The position numbers and the translations under genes are program-made. This document shows positions 33,063 through 42,517 of a stretch of DNA of 64,000 nt, piece by piece. This stretch comes from an uncultured Paracoccaceae bacterium (GTDB taxonomy: Bacteria > Pseudomonadota > Alphaproteobacteria > Rhodobacterales > Rhodobacteraceae): positions 310,001-374,000 of the forward strand of contig CANMFL010000001.1 of NCBI GenBank assembly GCA_947497185.1, read 5' to 3'. The notes below the pieces were generated by a model that ran no database searches, was not told the DNA's origin, and saw nothing but the letters and a program-made list of their open reading frames with translations. Positions within the stretch are counted from its first letter, which is position 1. Each line of letters starts with the position of its first letter.

Positions 33063-33413
33063 ATGTCAGACATTACTCGTATCGATTCCGGCCCACGTAT
33101 GAGCCACGCTGTTGTTCACGGCGGCGTTGTTTATCTCGCCGGCCAAGTTGGCATCGAAGGCGCCTCTGTGACAGAGCAAACAAAGGCTGTTCTCGACAAG
33201 ATCGACGCCCTGCTGGAAAAAGCTGGCACAGACAAAACCAAAGTACTGACAGCCCAAGTTTGGGTCGCCAATATCGCCACCGATTTCGCCGATATGAACG
33301 CAGTGTGGGACGCTTGGGTCGCCCCTGGTCACGCCCCTGCGCGTTGGACTGGTGAGGCGAAACTGGCCACGCCTGGTTATTCTGTCGAGATCATCGTCAC
33401 AGCGGCTGTCTAA
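33063..33413 (+). CDS. RidA family enamine/imine deaminase
   Basis: A 116-residue protein of the RidA (YjgF/UK114) family, with GGVVYLAGQVG, ALLEKAG and a C-terminal ARWTGEAKLATPGYSVEI that carries the family's conserved Arg. RidA proteins hydrolyse reactive enamines such as 2-aminoacrylate formed by PLP enzymes, in the cytoplasm. Preceded by AAGGAAG. It is the first housekeeping gene right of the prophage. Subfamily cannot be decided. Confidence 0.85.
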   Translation: MSDITRIDSGPRMSHAVVHGGVVYLAGQVGIEGASVTEQTKAVLDKIDALLEKAGTDKTKVLTAQVWVANIATDFADMNAVWDAWVAPGHAPARWTGEAKLATPGYSVEIIVTAAV

Positions 33414-33414
33414 G

Positions 33415-33885
33415 GTGACACTCCCGTTTTTAACACCATTGACCGAGGACCAGTTGCGGGCGCAGGACGTGCCTGCGCCTTGGTCTTTCGGCATGGCTGA
33501 CCGCGTGCGTTTTGGTGAAATTGATGTGCTTGGTCACGTCAATAACGCCGCTTATCTGCGCTGGTTCGAAAATCTGCGGATTCACTATTTCGAGGTCTAC
33601 GGGGTTGCGACCTACGACCATGTCCCGCCAAAAATTGTATTGCGAAACATCAGCTTGGACTTCAAAGCTGAAGTGAAACTGAACGACACTTATGTGCTGA
33701 CAGGCCGCACGGTCGAGATGCGATCGAGCAGTTTTACCATGCACTACGGCGTATATGTGCGTGGCGTTTTGACAACCACAGGCACTGCTGTGATCGTCAA
33801 TTTGAACCAAGACAACACGAAACGTCCCCTCGCCGACAGCCTGCGCAGCACCTTGACGCTGCGCGATGGTACTGTGCAGCTTTAG
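33415..33885 (+). CDS. Acyl-CoA thioesterase, 4HBT hotdog family
   Basis: A 156-residue hotdog-fold protein with [21 protein letters not shown] (core [15 protein letters not shown]), the 4-hydroxybenzoyl-CoA thioesterase signature with catalytic Asp. It likely hydrolyses acyl-CoA esters; the substrate is unknown. The GTG start is one base after the RidA stop, and its ribosome binding site is poor, which suggests coupling; an ATG at residue 27 would truncate the fold. It ends in a 4-nt overlap with convergent pgi. Confidence 0.8.
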   Translation: MTLPFLTPLTEDQLRAQDVPAPWSFGMADRVRFGEIDVLGHVNNAAYLRWFENLRIHYFEVYGVATYDHVPPKIVLRNISLDFKAEVKLNDTYVLTGRTVEMRSSSFTMHYGVYVRGVLTTTGTAVIVNLNQDNTKRPLADSLRSTLTLRDGTVQL

Positions 33886-35480
33886 ACGCCGTGTTTTTGC
33901 AGAAAATCGACAAGGGCGGCCGTTGAGCCGTCCTTGTTATCTGTTCCCGCCGTGCCCTCGACAACGGGCTGCAATGCGGTCGCCAGTTCCTTGCCCAATT
34001 CCACGCCCCATTGGTCGTAGGAATTGATGCCCAAGACCACACCTTCGACGAACACACGGTGCTCGTACAGCGCGATCAGTTGGCCCAACACAAACGGCGT
34101 CATCTGCGGGTAAGCGATTGTGACAGACGGCCGATTTCCGGGGAAGACGCGGTGTTTGGCTTGGCGTTCCAGCTCGTCACCGTCGAATTTATCCGCGACC
34201 TTTGCGCGGGCCTCGTCCAGCGTGCGACCTGTCATCAAAGCTTCGGATTGCGCGAGACAATTGGCGACCAAAAGCTGATGTTGGTGGTGCAAATCGTCCT
34301 CGTGACCACGCGCCGCGACCAAGAATTCGCAAGGTACAACCCGTGTGCCTTGGTGGATCAATTGATAGAATGCGTGCTGCCCGTTGGTGCCCGGTTCGCC
34401 CCAGACCACAGGACCGGAATTGACCGTCAGATCAGCCCCGTCCATGCTGACGCCCTTGCCGTTACTTTCCATCTCGAGTTGTTGAAGATAGGCCGGTAAG
34501 CGGTTGAGATTGTTGTCATAAGGCAGAACAGCCCGCGTCGCATAGCCGCAAATCTGGTTGTGCCAGATGCCCACCACGGCGAGCAATGCAGGCAGGTTTT
34601 CGGACCAATCTGCGGACTTGAAATGCACGTCCATCGCTTGTGCGCCGCGCAAGAATGACTTGAACGCGTCCGCGCCAATCGCGATCATCAGGGACAGGCC
34701 TATCGGCCCCCACAGCGAATAGCGACCACCGACCCAATCTTCGAACCCGAACACCCGCTCGGGCGCGATGCCAAAGGCGGCGGTTTTGTCTTCGGCGGTG
34801 GAAAGTGCCGCGAATTGTGCGCCTGTGTCGGTCACGACCTCGGCCATCCACGCTTGCGCCGTGCGGGCGTTGGTCATGGTTTCAATTGTAGTGAATGTTT
34901 TCGATGCCACGATCACCAACGTCGTTGCGGGGTCACATGTGCGCAAAACGCCAGCGATATCAGCAGGATCGACGTTCGACACAAAATGGCAGCGCGGCCC
35001 GTTGTGATAAGGTGCGAGCGCATTCACCGCCATGGCAGGCCCAAGGTCAGAGCCGCCGATGCCGATATTGACCACGTCCGTGATCTTGCCGCCCTGCCCT
35101 GTGAATGCGCCACTACGCACGTCCTCCGCAAAGGCCGACATGCTGGCGAGCGTTTGCAACACATCGGGCATCACGTCTTTGCCGTTCACCATCACCGCGT
35201 CACCATCAAGGTTACGCAAAGCAGTGTGCAGCACGGCGCGGCCTTCGGTTTCGTTGATCGCCTCGCCTGCAAACATCGCGTCGCGTTTGGCGGCGACGCC
35301 TGCGTTTTCGAGCAGATCAATCAGCAGGTCGCGTCCGGTTTTGTCGATATTGGTCTTGGCGTAATCCAGACGCATATCGCTGGCAATGACGCTGAAATCA
35401 GTGGCTCGGTCCGCGTCTACCAGTCCAATAAACTTGCGATCTGAAACCGCTGCGTGATGCGTTTTAAGTGCGTTCCACAT
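33882..35480 (-). CDS. pgi: Glucose-6-phosphate isomerase
   Basis: A 532-residue enzyme interconverting glucose-6-phosphate and fructose-6-phosphate. Family signatures are present: [28 protein letters not shown] and the [13 protein letters not shown] stretch near the C-terminus. It is the last gene of zwf-pgl-pgi, an Entner-Doudoroff/oxidative pentose phosphate operon, 3 nt from pgl. Length is typical of the bacterial family. Confidence 0.95.
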   Translation of the reverse strand: MWNALKTHHAAVSDRKFIGLVDADRATDFSVIASDMRLDYAKTNIDKTGRDLLIDLLENAGVAAKRDAMFAGEAINETEGRAVLHTALRNLDGDAVMVNGKDVMPDVLQTLASMSAFAEDVRSGAFTGQGGKITDVVNIGIGGSDLGPAMAVNALAPYHNGPRCHFVSNVDPADIAGVLRTCDPATTLVIVASKTFTTIETMTNARTAQAWMAEVVTDTGAQFAALSTAEDKTAAFGIAPERVFGFEDWVGGRYSLWGPIGLSLMIAIGADAFKSFLRGAQAMDVHFKSADWSENLPALLAVVGIWHNQICGYATRAVLPYDNNLNRLPAYLQQLEMESNGKGVSMDGADLTVNSGPVVWGEPGTNGQHAFYQLIHQGTRVVPCEFLVAARGHEDDLHHQHQLLVANCLAQSEALMTGRTLDEARAKVADKFDGDELERQAKHRVFPGNRPSVTIAYPQMTPFVLGQLIALYEHRVFVEGVVLGINSYDQWGVELGKELATALQPVVEGTAGTDNKDGSTAALVDFLQKHGV

Positions 35481-35483
35481 AAT

Positions 35484-36155
35484 TTATGCCTTCGCCCAGT
35501 GGACCGTCGTCCCTTGCAAGATTGCCGCAACTGGCGCGTCCTCTGGCATCATGCCGGACGCTTTTTCCAAGGCTGCGCGTTTTTCGTCGCCGATGATCAC
35601 GATGTGCCGTTTCAAAGCACCGTTCAGCACGTTTGCCGACAATGTGACACGCGGCTCAGGCGCACCGGGCGCGCGCATTGGCACTAAGGTCGCGTCTGTC
35701 GTTAACGCTTCGTTCAACTTATCGGCGCCCGGGAAAATACTCGCGGTGTGCATGTCCGCGCCCATCCCGAGCAACATGACCGAAATCGGCAAGTGCGGCG
35801 CGATGGCGTCGGTGAGGCCCGGAATGCCTTCTTCTGGGGTCTCGAAGGGCGCGTAAAGCGGCAGATATTCCGCCGCCGCAGCCTTTTCAACCAACAGCCG
35901 TTCACGCAACAAGCGCGTGTTCGACCGGTCGGATGTTTCCGGCACCCAGCGTTCGTCCGTCAACAGCACGCTCACCCGTCCCCAGTCCAAATCGACGCCA
36001 CAAAGCGCGTCGAAAATCGGGCCCGGCGTGGTGCCGCCCGGCACGGCAAATGACGCGCGGTCATGGGTCAGCAATGCGTTTTTCAACTCGCCCGCCAAGA
36101 CATTGGCAAGGTCGATCATCATCATTTCTGCGTCAGGGTATTCGGTGAATTCCAT
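35484..36155 (-). CDS. pgl: 6-phosphogluconolactonase
   Basis: A 223-residue hydrolase of the DevB/Pgl type, with FAVPGGTTPGPIFDAL, LLTDERWVP and ILLGMGAD-like MLLGMGADMHTAS. It converts 6-phosphogluconolactone to 6-phosphogluconate after Zwf. The ATG at 36155 has AAAGGA upstream and comes 4 nt after the zwf stop; the frame opens further up at 36194 inside zwf. Confident. Confidence 0.95.
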   Translation of the reverse strand: MEFTEYPDAEMMMIDLANVLAGELKNALLTHDRASFAVPGGTTPGPIFDALCGVDLDWGRVSVLLTDERWVPETSDRSNTRLLRERLLVEKAAAAEYLPLYAPFETPEEGIPGLTDAIAPHLPISVMLLGMGADMHTASIFPGADKLNEALTTDATLVPMRAPGAPEPRVTLSANVLNGALKRHIVIIGDEKRAALEKASGMMPEDAPVAAILQGTTVHWAKA

Positions 36156-36159
36156 CGGT

Positions 36160-37611
36160 CTATCCTTTGATTTCACGCCATTTTCTGCCGTCACGGTGCA
36201 GCAGCATTAAGGCGTCGTCAGGCCCGCTTGATCCGGCGGAATAGGTTTTGGGAACGTCGTTTCGCGCTTCCCAGCCTTCGATGATCGGGTCGGTCCAACC
36301 CCATGCTGCTTCGACTTCGTCGCCGCGCATAAACAACGTCTGGTTGCCGCGAATAACGTCCATGATCAGGCGCTCGTAAGCGTCCGTAACCTCGACATCC
36401 GAGTCGCCTAGCGCCTCTGCAAAGGTCATATCAAGCGGCACGTTAACCAAGCGCATTCCGCCCGGGCCCGGTTCCTTGATCGTCACCTGAAGGTCGATGC
36501 CTTCGTTGGGTTGCAGGTGGATTGCGAGAATATTCTGCTGCTCTTCTTGGCCTTCAAAAATTGAGTGACCAAGCGGTTTGAATACAACAGCGATTTCAGA
36601 GCTCCGCGCCTTGAGCCGTTTACCGGTCCGCAGGTAAAACGGCACGCCAGACCAGCGCCAGTTCGAAATGTGGCACTTCATCGCGACAAAGCTTTCGGTG
36701 TGGCTGCGCGGGTTTTCCGCGTCCTCGCGATAGCTGGGTCCATTCGCGCTATTTTCGTATTGCCCGCGCACGATATGGTGCGGCATAATCGGCTCTAACG
36801 CACGGATAACTTTGAGTTTTTCGTCACGGACCTCGTCCGCGCCAAATTGCGAAGGTGGTTCCATTGCAATCAAGCAGAGCAACTGCATGAGGTGGTTTTG
36901 CACCATATCGCGCATCGCACCGGATTTGTCGTAATACGAACCACGCCCGCCAACACCGACGGTTTCCGCGACCGTAATCTGGATGTGATCAACGTAATGG
37001 TTGTTCCAAAGCGGCTCGAACAGCACGTTGCCAAAGCGGACAGCCATTAGGTTCTGAACTGTTTCTTTACCAAGATAATGGTCGATGCGGTAAATCTGGC
37101 CTTCGTCGAAATGTAGCGCCAGCACGTCGTTCAGTTTGCGCGCACTTTCCAGATCGCGGCCAAACGGCTTTTCGACCACAATCCTGCTGGTTGCTGACGC
37201 GATTTTATGGCGGTGCAGGCGTTCTGCCAGATCGCCGAACAACGACGGCGCGACCGAGAAATAGAAAGCTTGGACGACATCGCTGCGGACCAATTCAGCC
37301 AGTTCGACCCAACCACCCTCGCCTTTTGCGTCAATCGGCACATATTCGATCTGCGCTAAAAATGCGTCTAAGCCGTTGCTATCTTGCGATTCTTCACCAC
37401 CAAATTCCAAAATCGCTTCTTTGATCATGGTGCGGTAGCCGTTGGAATCAATGTCAGAGCGTGCAGCCCCGATGATCCGAGATTCAACTGGCATCTGCCC
37501 TGATAGGTATCGCCGGAACAAGCCGGGTAGAATTTTTCGACGGGCTAGGTCCCCTGTCCCACCAAAGATGACAAGATCAAAATCCTCGACCGGAATCACG
37601 CGCGCGACCAT
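36160..37611 (-). CDS. zwf: Glucose-6-phosphate 1-dehydrogenase
   Basis: A 483-residue enzyme oxidising glucose-6-phosphate with NAD(P)+. It has the coenzyme-binding DLVIFGGTGDLARRK at the N-terminus and the active-site RIDHYLGKE at about residue 175. It heads the operon with pgl and pgi that feeds the Entner-Doudoroff pathway, the usual glucose route of roseobacters. A palindrome 21-34 bases upstream of the ATG suggests repression by a LacI-type protein. Confidence 0.95.
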   Translation of the reverse strand: MVARVIPVEDFDLVIFGGTGDLARRKILPGLFRRYLSGQMPVESRIIGAARSDIDSNGYRTMIKEAILEFGGEESQDSNGLDAFLAQIEYVPIDAKGEGGWVELAELVRSDVVQAFYFSVAPSLFGDLAERLHRHKIASATSRIVVEKPFGRDLESARKLNDVLALHFDEGQIYRIDHYLGKETVQNLMAVRFGNVLFEPLWNNHYVDHIQITVAETVGVGGRGSYYDKSGAMRDMVQNHLMQLLCLIAMEPPSQFGADEVRDEKLKVIRALEPIMPHHIVRGQYENSANGPSYREDAENPRSHTESFVAMKCHISNWRWSGVPFYLRTGKRLKARSSEIAVVFKPLGHSIFEGQEEQQNILAIHLQPNEGIDLQVTIKEPGPGGMRLVNVPLDMTFAEALGDSDVEVTDAYERLIMDVIRGNQTLFMRGDEVEAAWGWTDPIIEGWEARNDVPKTYSAGSSGPDDALMLLHRDGRKWREIKG

Positions 37612-37631
37612 AGTATGCCCTTTTCAATTTC

Positions 37632-37645
37632 CGTTAGCGCTAACG
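37632..37645. promoter_or_regulatory. LacI-type operator upstream of zwf (CGTTAGCGCTAACG)
   Basis: A perfect 14-bp palindrome with the central CG typical of LacI-family sites. It begins 21 nt upstream of the zwf ATG, so a bound protein would block the zwf-pgl-pgi operon. The regulator is not encoded in the window. Confidence 0.6.
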
Positions 37646-37905
37646 TGTACCGTTTAGCCGCCACTTGATGTGAAGTCTAGCAATCACTGTTAAGAGCATC
37701 GCCGTTTTCCGTATCATCGACCCTAAGCCTTTGATTTCATTAAAACGACAGCCTTTTGAGGGGTCATCGCATTTTGGTCAGGTTAGCATCAATTTTCCCG
37801 ATGTGGCAAACGCCAACCCGCCTGCGCCGCCTGAATTTGTTTAATTTCCGCTGATATCTTGGCTTTGCACCGCGCGGTACATAGGTGAGCGGAAAGGAAC
37901 TCGTT

Positions 37906-38898
37906 ATGCAAAAATTCTCACTTCTCGATCTGTCGCCCATCCCCGAAGGCAAAACCGCAGCCGACGCGCTCGCGAATACCGCTGACTTGGCTGTGGCCGC
38001 AGAAAACGCTGGCTATCACCGTTTTTGGTTGGCCGAGCATCACAACATGCCCGGAATTGCCAGCGCCGCCACGTCTGTTGTGATCGGTCATGTCGCGGCT
38101 GCAACCAAAACGATCCGCGTTGGAGCGGGCGGTATTATGTTGCCGAACCACGCCCCGCTGATGATCGCAGAGCAATTTGGGACGCTGGCGACGCTATTCC
38201 CTGACCGGATTGATTTGGGATTGGGCCGCGCCCCCGGCACAGACATGGCGACCGCGCGGGCATTGCGGCGGCACATGGCGCCGGACGATACCTTCCCCGA
38301 CGATGTGCAAGAATTGATTGGTTATTTCCAAGATCCAACCGGCGCCGCGGCTGTTCGTGCGGTTCCGGGCGAAGGGACGAACGTCCCTGTTTGGATCCTT
38401 GGGTCCAGCCTTTATGGTGCGCAACTCGCCGCGTATCTTGGGTTGCCCTACGCGTTCGCGTCGCATTTTGCGCCGGATATGTTGGAGCAGGCGATTTCAA
38501 TTTATCGCTCGACGTTCAAACCGTCAGCGACATTGGCCAAGCCTTATGTGATGGTTGCGGCTGGCGTTTGCGCCGCAGAAACCGAGGCCGAGGCAAATTA
38601 CCTGCGGTCATCGCAATACCTCGCGTTTGCGAATTTGCGCACTGGTAAGGCAGGAAAATTGCCGTTGCCCGTTGAGAATATCGAAACGCAAATACCGCCG
38701 CAGGTCCTTGCGCAGGTCAAACATGCTTTGTCCTGTTCTGCATCTGGCACCGCCGATATGGTTCACGCGCAGTTGAAAAGCTTGATCGCCAAATATCAGC
38801 CCGATGAACTGATGGTGACTGGGATGATCCACGATCCGGCGGCGCGGATTCAGTCGTTTGATATCGCGGCCAAAGCGTTGAACGACTTGCAGGCCTAA
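37906..38898 (+). CDS. LLM class flavin-dependent oxidoreductase
   Basis: A 330-residue luciferase-like monooxygenase-family protein. It starts [15 protein letters not shown] and has [15 protein letters not shown] and [16 protein letters not shown], the strings of the MsnO8/alkanal-monooxygenase-like group. It probably uses reduced FMN; substrate unknown. The ATG at 37906 has AAGGA 7 nt upstream; a GTG at 37885 is rejected. Divergent from zwf. Confidence 0.88.
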   Translation: MQKFSLLDLSPIPEGKTAADALANTADLAVAAENAGYHRFWLAEHHNMPGIASAATSVVIGHVAAATKTIRVGAGGIMLPNHAPLMIAEQFGTLATLFPDRIDLGLGRAPGTDMATARALRRHMAPDDTFPDDVQELIGYFQDPTGAAAVRAVPGEGTNVPVWILGSSLYGAQLAAYLGLPYAFASHFAPDMLEQAISIYRSTFKPSATLAKPYVMVAAGVCAAETEAEANYLRSSQYLAFANLRTGKAGKLPLPVENIETQIPPQVLAQVKHALSCSASGTADMVHAQLKSLIAKYQPDELMVTGMIHDPAARIQSFDIAAKALNDLQA

Positions 38899-38941
38899 GT
38901 ACGGGCTTGAATTTTTCTGTACTGGCGTGGATTCGCAGACT

Positions 38942-39526
38942 TTATGCTTCGAGTTCCGCATCCCAGTACAGGAAATCCAACCAGCTTTTGTGTAAGTGGT
39001 TTGGTGGGAATTTGCGTCCGTTGTTCTGTAGCTGACCTGTTTCCGGTTGGCGCGGCGGTTTGCGTAGTTTCATGCCCATTTGTTTCAGGCTTTTTGACCC
39101 TTTGCGCAGATTGCACGGGCTGCATGCGGCCACGACGTTTTGCCACGATGTAATGCCGCCGCTGGCCCGTGGAATTACGTGATCGAAGGTTAAATCGCCT
39201 TTGCTGCCGCAATATTGGCACCGGAATTCATCGCGCAGGAATAGGTTAAAGCGGGTGAAGGCCACCGTCCGTTGTGGTTTCACATAGTCGCGCAGCACGA
39301 CGACCGACGGAATTTTGATTTCGGTTGAAGGGCTGTGCACCACTTCTTCGTATTCCGCGATGATATCAACGCGGTCAAGCCACGCCGCTTTTACCGCGTC
39401 TTGCCAAGGCCATAGCGACAATGGGTAATAGGATAACGGCCTGTAATCGGCGTTCAGCACAAGCGCCGGAAATTGCTTGAGGTCCGCCGCATCACGCACA
39501 AAGTTGGTTCGAAAGTCGCCGTTCAT
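38942..39526 (-). CDS. HNH endonuclease
   Basis: A 194-residue protein. The HNH domain lies in the second half: CQYCG, then LTFDHVIPRASGG, then ACSPCNLRKG, giving a Cys4 zinc site and catalytic His. The N-terminus NADYRPLSYYPLSLWPW is the usual start of this chromosomal family, widespread in alphaproteobacteria and of unclear role. Start is uncertain: ATG at 39526 or 39538; the frame is open to 39616. It is convergent with the LLM gene. Confidence 0.88.
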   Translation of the reverse strand: MNGDFRTNFVRDAADLKQFPALVLNADYRPLSYYPLSLWPWQDAVKAAWLDRVDIIAEYEEVVHSPSTEIKIPSVVVLRDYVKPQRTVAFTRFNLFLRDEFRCQYCGSKGDLTFDHVIPRASGGITSWQNVVAACSPCNLRKGSKSLKQMGMKLRKPPRQPETGQLQNNGRKFPPNHLHKSWLDFLYWDAELEA

Positions 39527-39688
39527 GGTCAAAATCATCCCTGCTCTGTCGCCCGGAGGTGCAGAGCGGGAGCCCCGCTCCGGCCGCATATCAAAACTAT
39601 ATCTAGTGTTTTCCAAAGGGCAACGCCCAATTGATCATCCAGATATCAGACGCATGATCGCAGTTGGTGACAGTGTTATGACACAGGC

Positions 39689-40462
39689 CTATCCGACGGC
39701 ACGCCGGATCCCAGATTTTTGCGGATCAGGGGACGCTAGATCACGGGAAAGTCCCATCGCATATTGTTTCCGCCCGCCCGCTTTGGCTTGATAAAGCGCG
39801 ATGTCAGCCGTGTGAAACGCCCGCCGCGTTTCTAAATCGTACCCCACCTGCGTTATACCCGCAGAGGCCGTGATCCTGATACTGTCATGGCCGTCAATTG
39901 GCACATCAATGCCGTTACAGATCGTCGTGACCATCGCCTGAACCGCAGCCAAGTCGGTATTCACGAACAAAATGCCGAATTCTTCGCCGCCAAGACGCGC
40001 ACAACGTCCCCCATCGGGCAGAACAGCGCGCATGTGCTGCGCCATTGCGACCAGACAATCATCGCCAACGTCATGCCCGTAGGTATCATTGACCCCCTTA
40101 AACTCGTCCAAGTCTAGCAGGACAAGCGTATGCCCCCGCTTCAGATGGGCCGGCAGGTGATCCATAAACCAACGCCTGTTGGGTAATTGCGTCAGCTGAT
40201 CGGTTGTGGCCTGCAAATACAGACATTGTTGCAGCGTATTCAGATATTGAATCAAAAACAGTGCTAGGATGCTCATGGGCAAAGCCGTGAACGTCGCCGT
40301 TTTGAGGTTGTAAGCAAAGGTATTTGCATCCGCGACGCCGAATGACAGCACCGCCCGTGTGTGGTTCATAGCCCCACATAACACCACAAAGAAAACAAGC
40401 TTGAACAGGAAATCAAGCTTGTTCCGAGGCGCAATAATCTTGACGAACCGTTGCATGTGCAC
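39689..40462 (-). CDS. Membrane diguanylate cyclase (GGDEF)
   Basis: A 257-residue protein with membrane helices at ~17-33 and ~55-74 followed by a GGDEF domain (DQLTQLPNRRWF, LDLDEFKGVNDTYGH, active-site GGEEF at 158-162). It should make cyclic di-GMP from two GTP. The RxxD inhibitory site five residues before GGEEF is not evident, so product inhibition may be absent. It stands alone between an HNH gene and an esterase gene. The start may be Met3. Confidence 0.9.
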   Translation of the reverse strand: MHMQRFVKIIAPRNKLDFLFKLVFFVVLCGAMNHTRAVLSFGVADANTFAYNLKTATFTALPMSILALFLIQYLNTLQQCLYLQATTDQLTQLPNRRWFMDHLPAHLKRGHTLVLLDLDEFKGVNDTYGHDVGDDCLVAMAQHMRAVLPDGGRCARLGGEEFGILFVNTDLAAVQAMVTTICNGIDVPIDGHDSIRITASAGITQVGYDLETRRAFHTADIALYQAKAGGRKQYAMGLSRDLASPDPQKSGIRRAVG

Positions 40463-40509
40463 ACCTTAAAAGATCAACGCAGGTATAGCGCACATAGATT
40501 TCGTTTCCG

Positions 40510-41178
40510 TTAACTCACGCCGAGCCGTTCTTGCATAAACGCCAAGGCCACTTGCAAGCCGTCTGGTGCGATGCCGTGGGCTGTGCCTTTCATGACGTGG
40601 GCGTAGACTTCTTTCCAGCCGGCTGCTTGCAGGGCTTCGGCGGCTTCGGGCAGTGATTGCGGTGGCACGACGTCGTCTTGGTCGCCGTGGATCAACAGCA
40701 CAGGCGGTTTGCATTGTGCTTCGTCGATCAGCAATTCTGGCTCTAACAGGCGACCGGAAAAGGCGGTGATCCCTGCCACGGCATCTTCGCGGCGCGGCAA
40801 AACATGCAGCGCCATCATCGTGCCTTGGCTAAAGCCCAGCACCATGACTTGTTCTGGCAGCAGGTCTTCATCGACCATCACACCGTCGAGGAATGCGTTC
40901 AAATCAGACGCCGCACGTTCGAGACCTGCTTTGGATTCCTCTTCGGATGATCCGTCGATCCATGGGATCGGGAACCACTGGAACCCCATTGGCGATCCAG
41001 CGCAATCTTCTGGCGCGTCGGGCGATAGGAACAAGGTGTCCGGAAGGTGTTCGGCCAGTGGATCGGCCAGCCCCAAAAGGTCGGCCCCGTTGGCCCCGTA
41101 GCCGTGCAGGAAAACAACCGCTGATCTGATTTCGCCTGAAACCGGCTCGCGCCGTCCTGCTGTAAGTGCCCGTGTCAT
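40510..41178 (-). CDS. Phospholipase/carboxylesterase family alpha/beta hydrolase
   Basis: A 222-residue serine hydrolase. FLHGYGANGADLLGLA forms the oxyanion region, VLGFSQGTMMAL carries the nucleophile Ser, LIHGDQDDVVPP the Asp and GTAHGIAPDG the His. It hydrolyses carboxylic esters or thioesters in the cytoplasm. The ATG at 41178 overlaps the glycosylase stop by 4 nt, so it is coupled to the DNA repair gene upstream. Confidence 0.9.
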   Translation of the reverse strand: MTRALTAGRREPVSGEIRSAVVFLHGYGANGADLLGLADPLAEHLPDTLFLSPDAPEDCAGSPMGFQWFPIPWIDGSSEEESKAGLERAASDLNAFLDGVMVDEDLLPEQVMVLGFSQGTMMALHVLPRREDAVAGITAFSGRLLEPELLIDEAQCKPPVLLIHGDQDDVVPPQSLPEAAEALQAAGWKEVYAHVMKGTAHGIAPDGLQVALAFMQERLGVS

Positions 41179-41792
41179 CTGATCCCGTCCCTTTGTTTGA
41201 TGTCTGCGTAATACGCCCATAGCAGCCGTGCCGCAACCGATCGCCAAGGCGACCACGCGGCGGCCATTTTGCGCAGGTCTTTTTCCTTTGGGCGCTCTGG
41301 CAGGGCAAACAGATCTTGTGCGGCGATTTGCAGGGCCAAGTCCCCTGCCGCAAGAATATCAGGGCGCCCGAGGGAGAATTTCGCGTAGATTTCAGCGGTC
41401 CACAGCCCGATGCCTTTGACTGCCGTGAGCGTTTTTATGACCTCAGCATCCGGTAAATCGCGCAGACCCACGTAGTCGATCTGCGCTTTGGCGAGTTCAT
41501 GGGCGTAAAGCGCCTTTTGTCGGCTCAACCCCAAGGCGCGTAGGTCGTCGGGCGTCGCGGTCATCACGTTTTCGGGTTGATCCATCCCCGTGTCTACCAT
41601 CCGCGCCCATGTCGCATTCGCCGAGGCCACGCTGACTTGCTGGCCAAGGATCGCGGACATGACTTCGCCAAACCCTTCGGGTCGCAGGCGCAGGGGTAAT
41701 GGGCTAAGTTTGGTGGCTATTTTGGCGAAGCGTGGTTCTATCTCGACAAGGGCCGCCAGCCCCGCCGCTACGTCCGCGTCACAGGTGATCAT
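41175..41792 (-). CDS. DNA-3-methyladenine glycosylase II (AlkA-like, HhH-GPD)
   Basis: A 205-residue base-excision repair glycosylase. It has SAILGQQVSVASA, then the helix-hairpin-helix LTAVKGIGLWTAEIY and a catalytic Asp in AAGDLALQ. It removes alkylated purines. It lacks the extra N-terminal domain of E. coli AlkA (282 residues), which is common for this short group. The ATG at 41792 overlaps the cobK stop (ATGA). Confidence 0.9.
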   Translation of the reverse strand: MITCDADVAAGLAALVEIEPRFAKIATKLSPLPLRLRPEGFGEVMSAILGQQVSVASANATWARMVDTGMDQPENVMTATPDDLRALGLSRQKALYAHELAKAQIDYVGLRDLPDAEVIKTLTAVKGIGLWTAEIYAKFSLGRPDILAAGDLALQIAAQDLFALPERPKEKDLRKMAAAWSPWRSVAARLLWAYYADIKQRDGIR

Positions 41793-42517
41793 TGCGCCTT
41801 GGCCCAATCCAGTGCCGCCGCAACAGTTGTGAGCTTCGGACCGTCAGGCATCTGCGGTCTGCGGATCATCAGTACGGGGATGCTCAACTGACGTGCCGCG
41901 ACAAGCTTCGTGCGGCTACGCTCGCCACCTGCGTTCTTGACCACCAGCCAATCCACGCCAAGTCGCTGAAACAACGCCACTTCGTCCGCGACAGGAAACG
42001 GAGGACGCCCCACCAGAAATTCCCCACCTTCAAACGGAAACGGCCCCGTTGGCGGATCAATCTGGCGGCAAATCACACGACTGTCAGGCAGGTTCGCGAA
42101 ACGATCCAGCGTTTGCCGTCCGGTGCCAAGAAAGACAGTCTGGCCATGTTTCACAAAGCTGGCCGCGTCTTCTTCACGGTCGATCTGCGTCCAGACGTCG
42201 CCTGTGTCCGGCGTCCATTCGGGCCGGAGAAATTGAATAAAAGGCAGGCCCAACTCCGCGCAAATCCGCGCCGTGCGGTTGGTGATTTGGTCTGCAAACG
42301 GATGGGTCGCGTCGAGAACTGCCGTGATCCCCACCTCTGCCAGATAGTTGCGAAAGCCAACCTCGCCGCCAAAGCCACCGATGCGGGTTTCCAAGGCCAA
42401 TGGTTTCGGCGCGCGCGTGGCACCTGCCAGCGATGCAATCGCCGTGACACCCGCGTCCGCGAGGCCGCGTGCGATGTCTTTGGCCTCGCCCGTGCCTGCC
42501 AGCAATAGCAGCGTCAT
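41789..42517 (-). CDS. cobK: Cobalt-precorrin-6A/precorrin-6A reductase
   Basis: A 242-residue enzyme reducing the precorrin-6A macrocycle with NADPH in cobalamin synthesis. It begins LLLAGTGEAKDIARGL and contains VLDATHPFADQIT, both CobK/CbiJ signatures, and a C-terminal VVKNAGGERSRTKL. It overlaps cbiD by 4 nt. The genes downstream (AlkA, esterase) are not cobalamin genes though coupled. Confidence 0.93.
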   Translation of the reverse strand: MTLLLLAGTGEAKDIARGLADAGVTAIASLAGATRAPKPLALETRIGGFGGEVGFRNYLAEVGITAVLDATHPFADQITNRTARICAELGLPFIQFLRPEWTPDTGDVWTQIDREEDAASFVKHGQTVFLGTGRQTLDRFANLPDSRVICRQIDPPTGPFPFEGGEFLVGRPPFPVADEVALFQRLGVDWLVVKNAGGERSRTKLVAARQLSIPVLMIRRPQMPDGPKLTTVAAALDWAKAQ

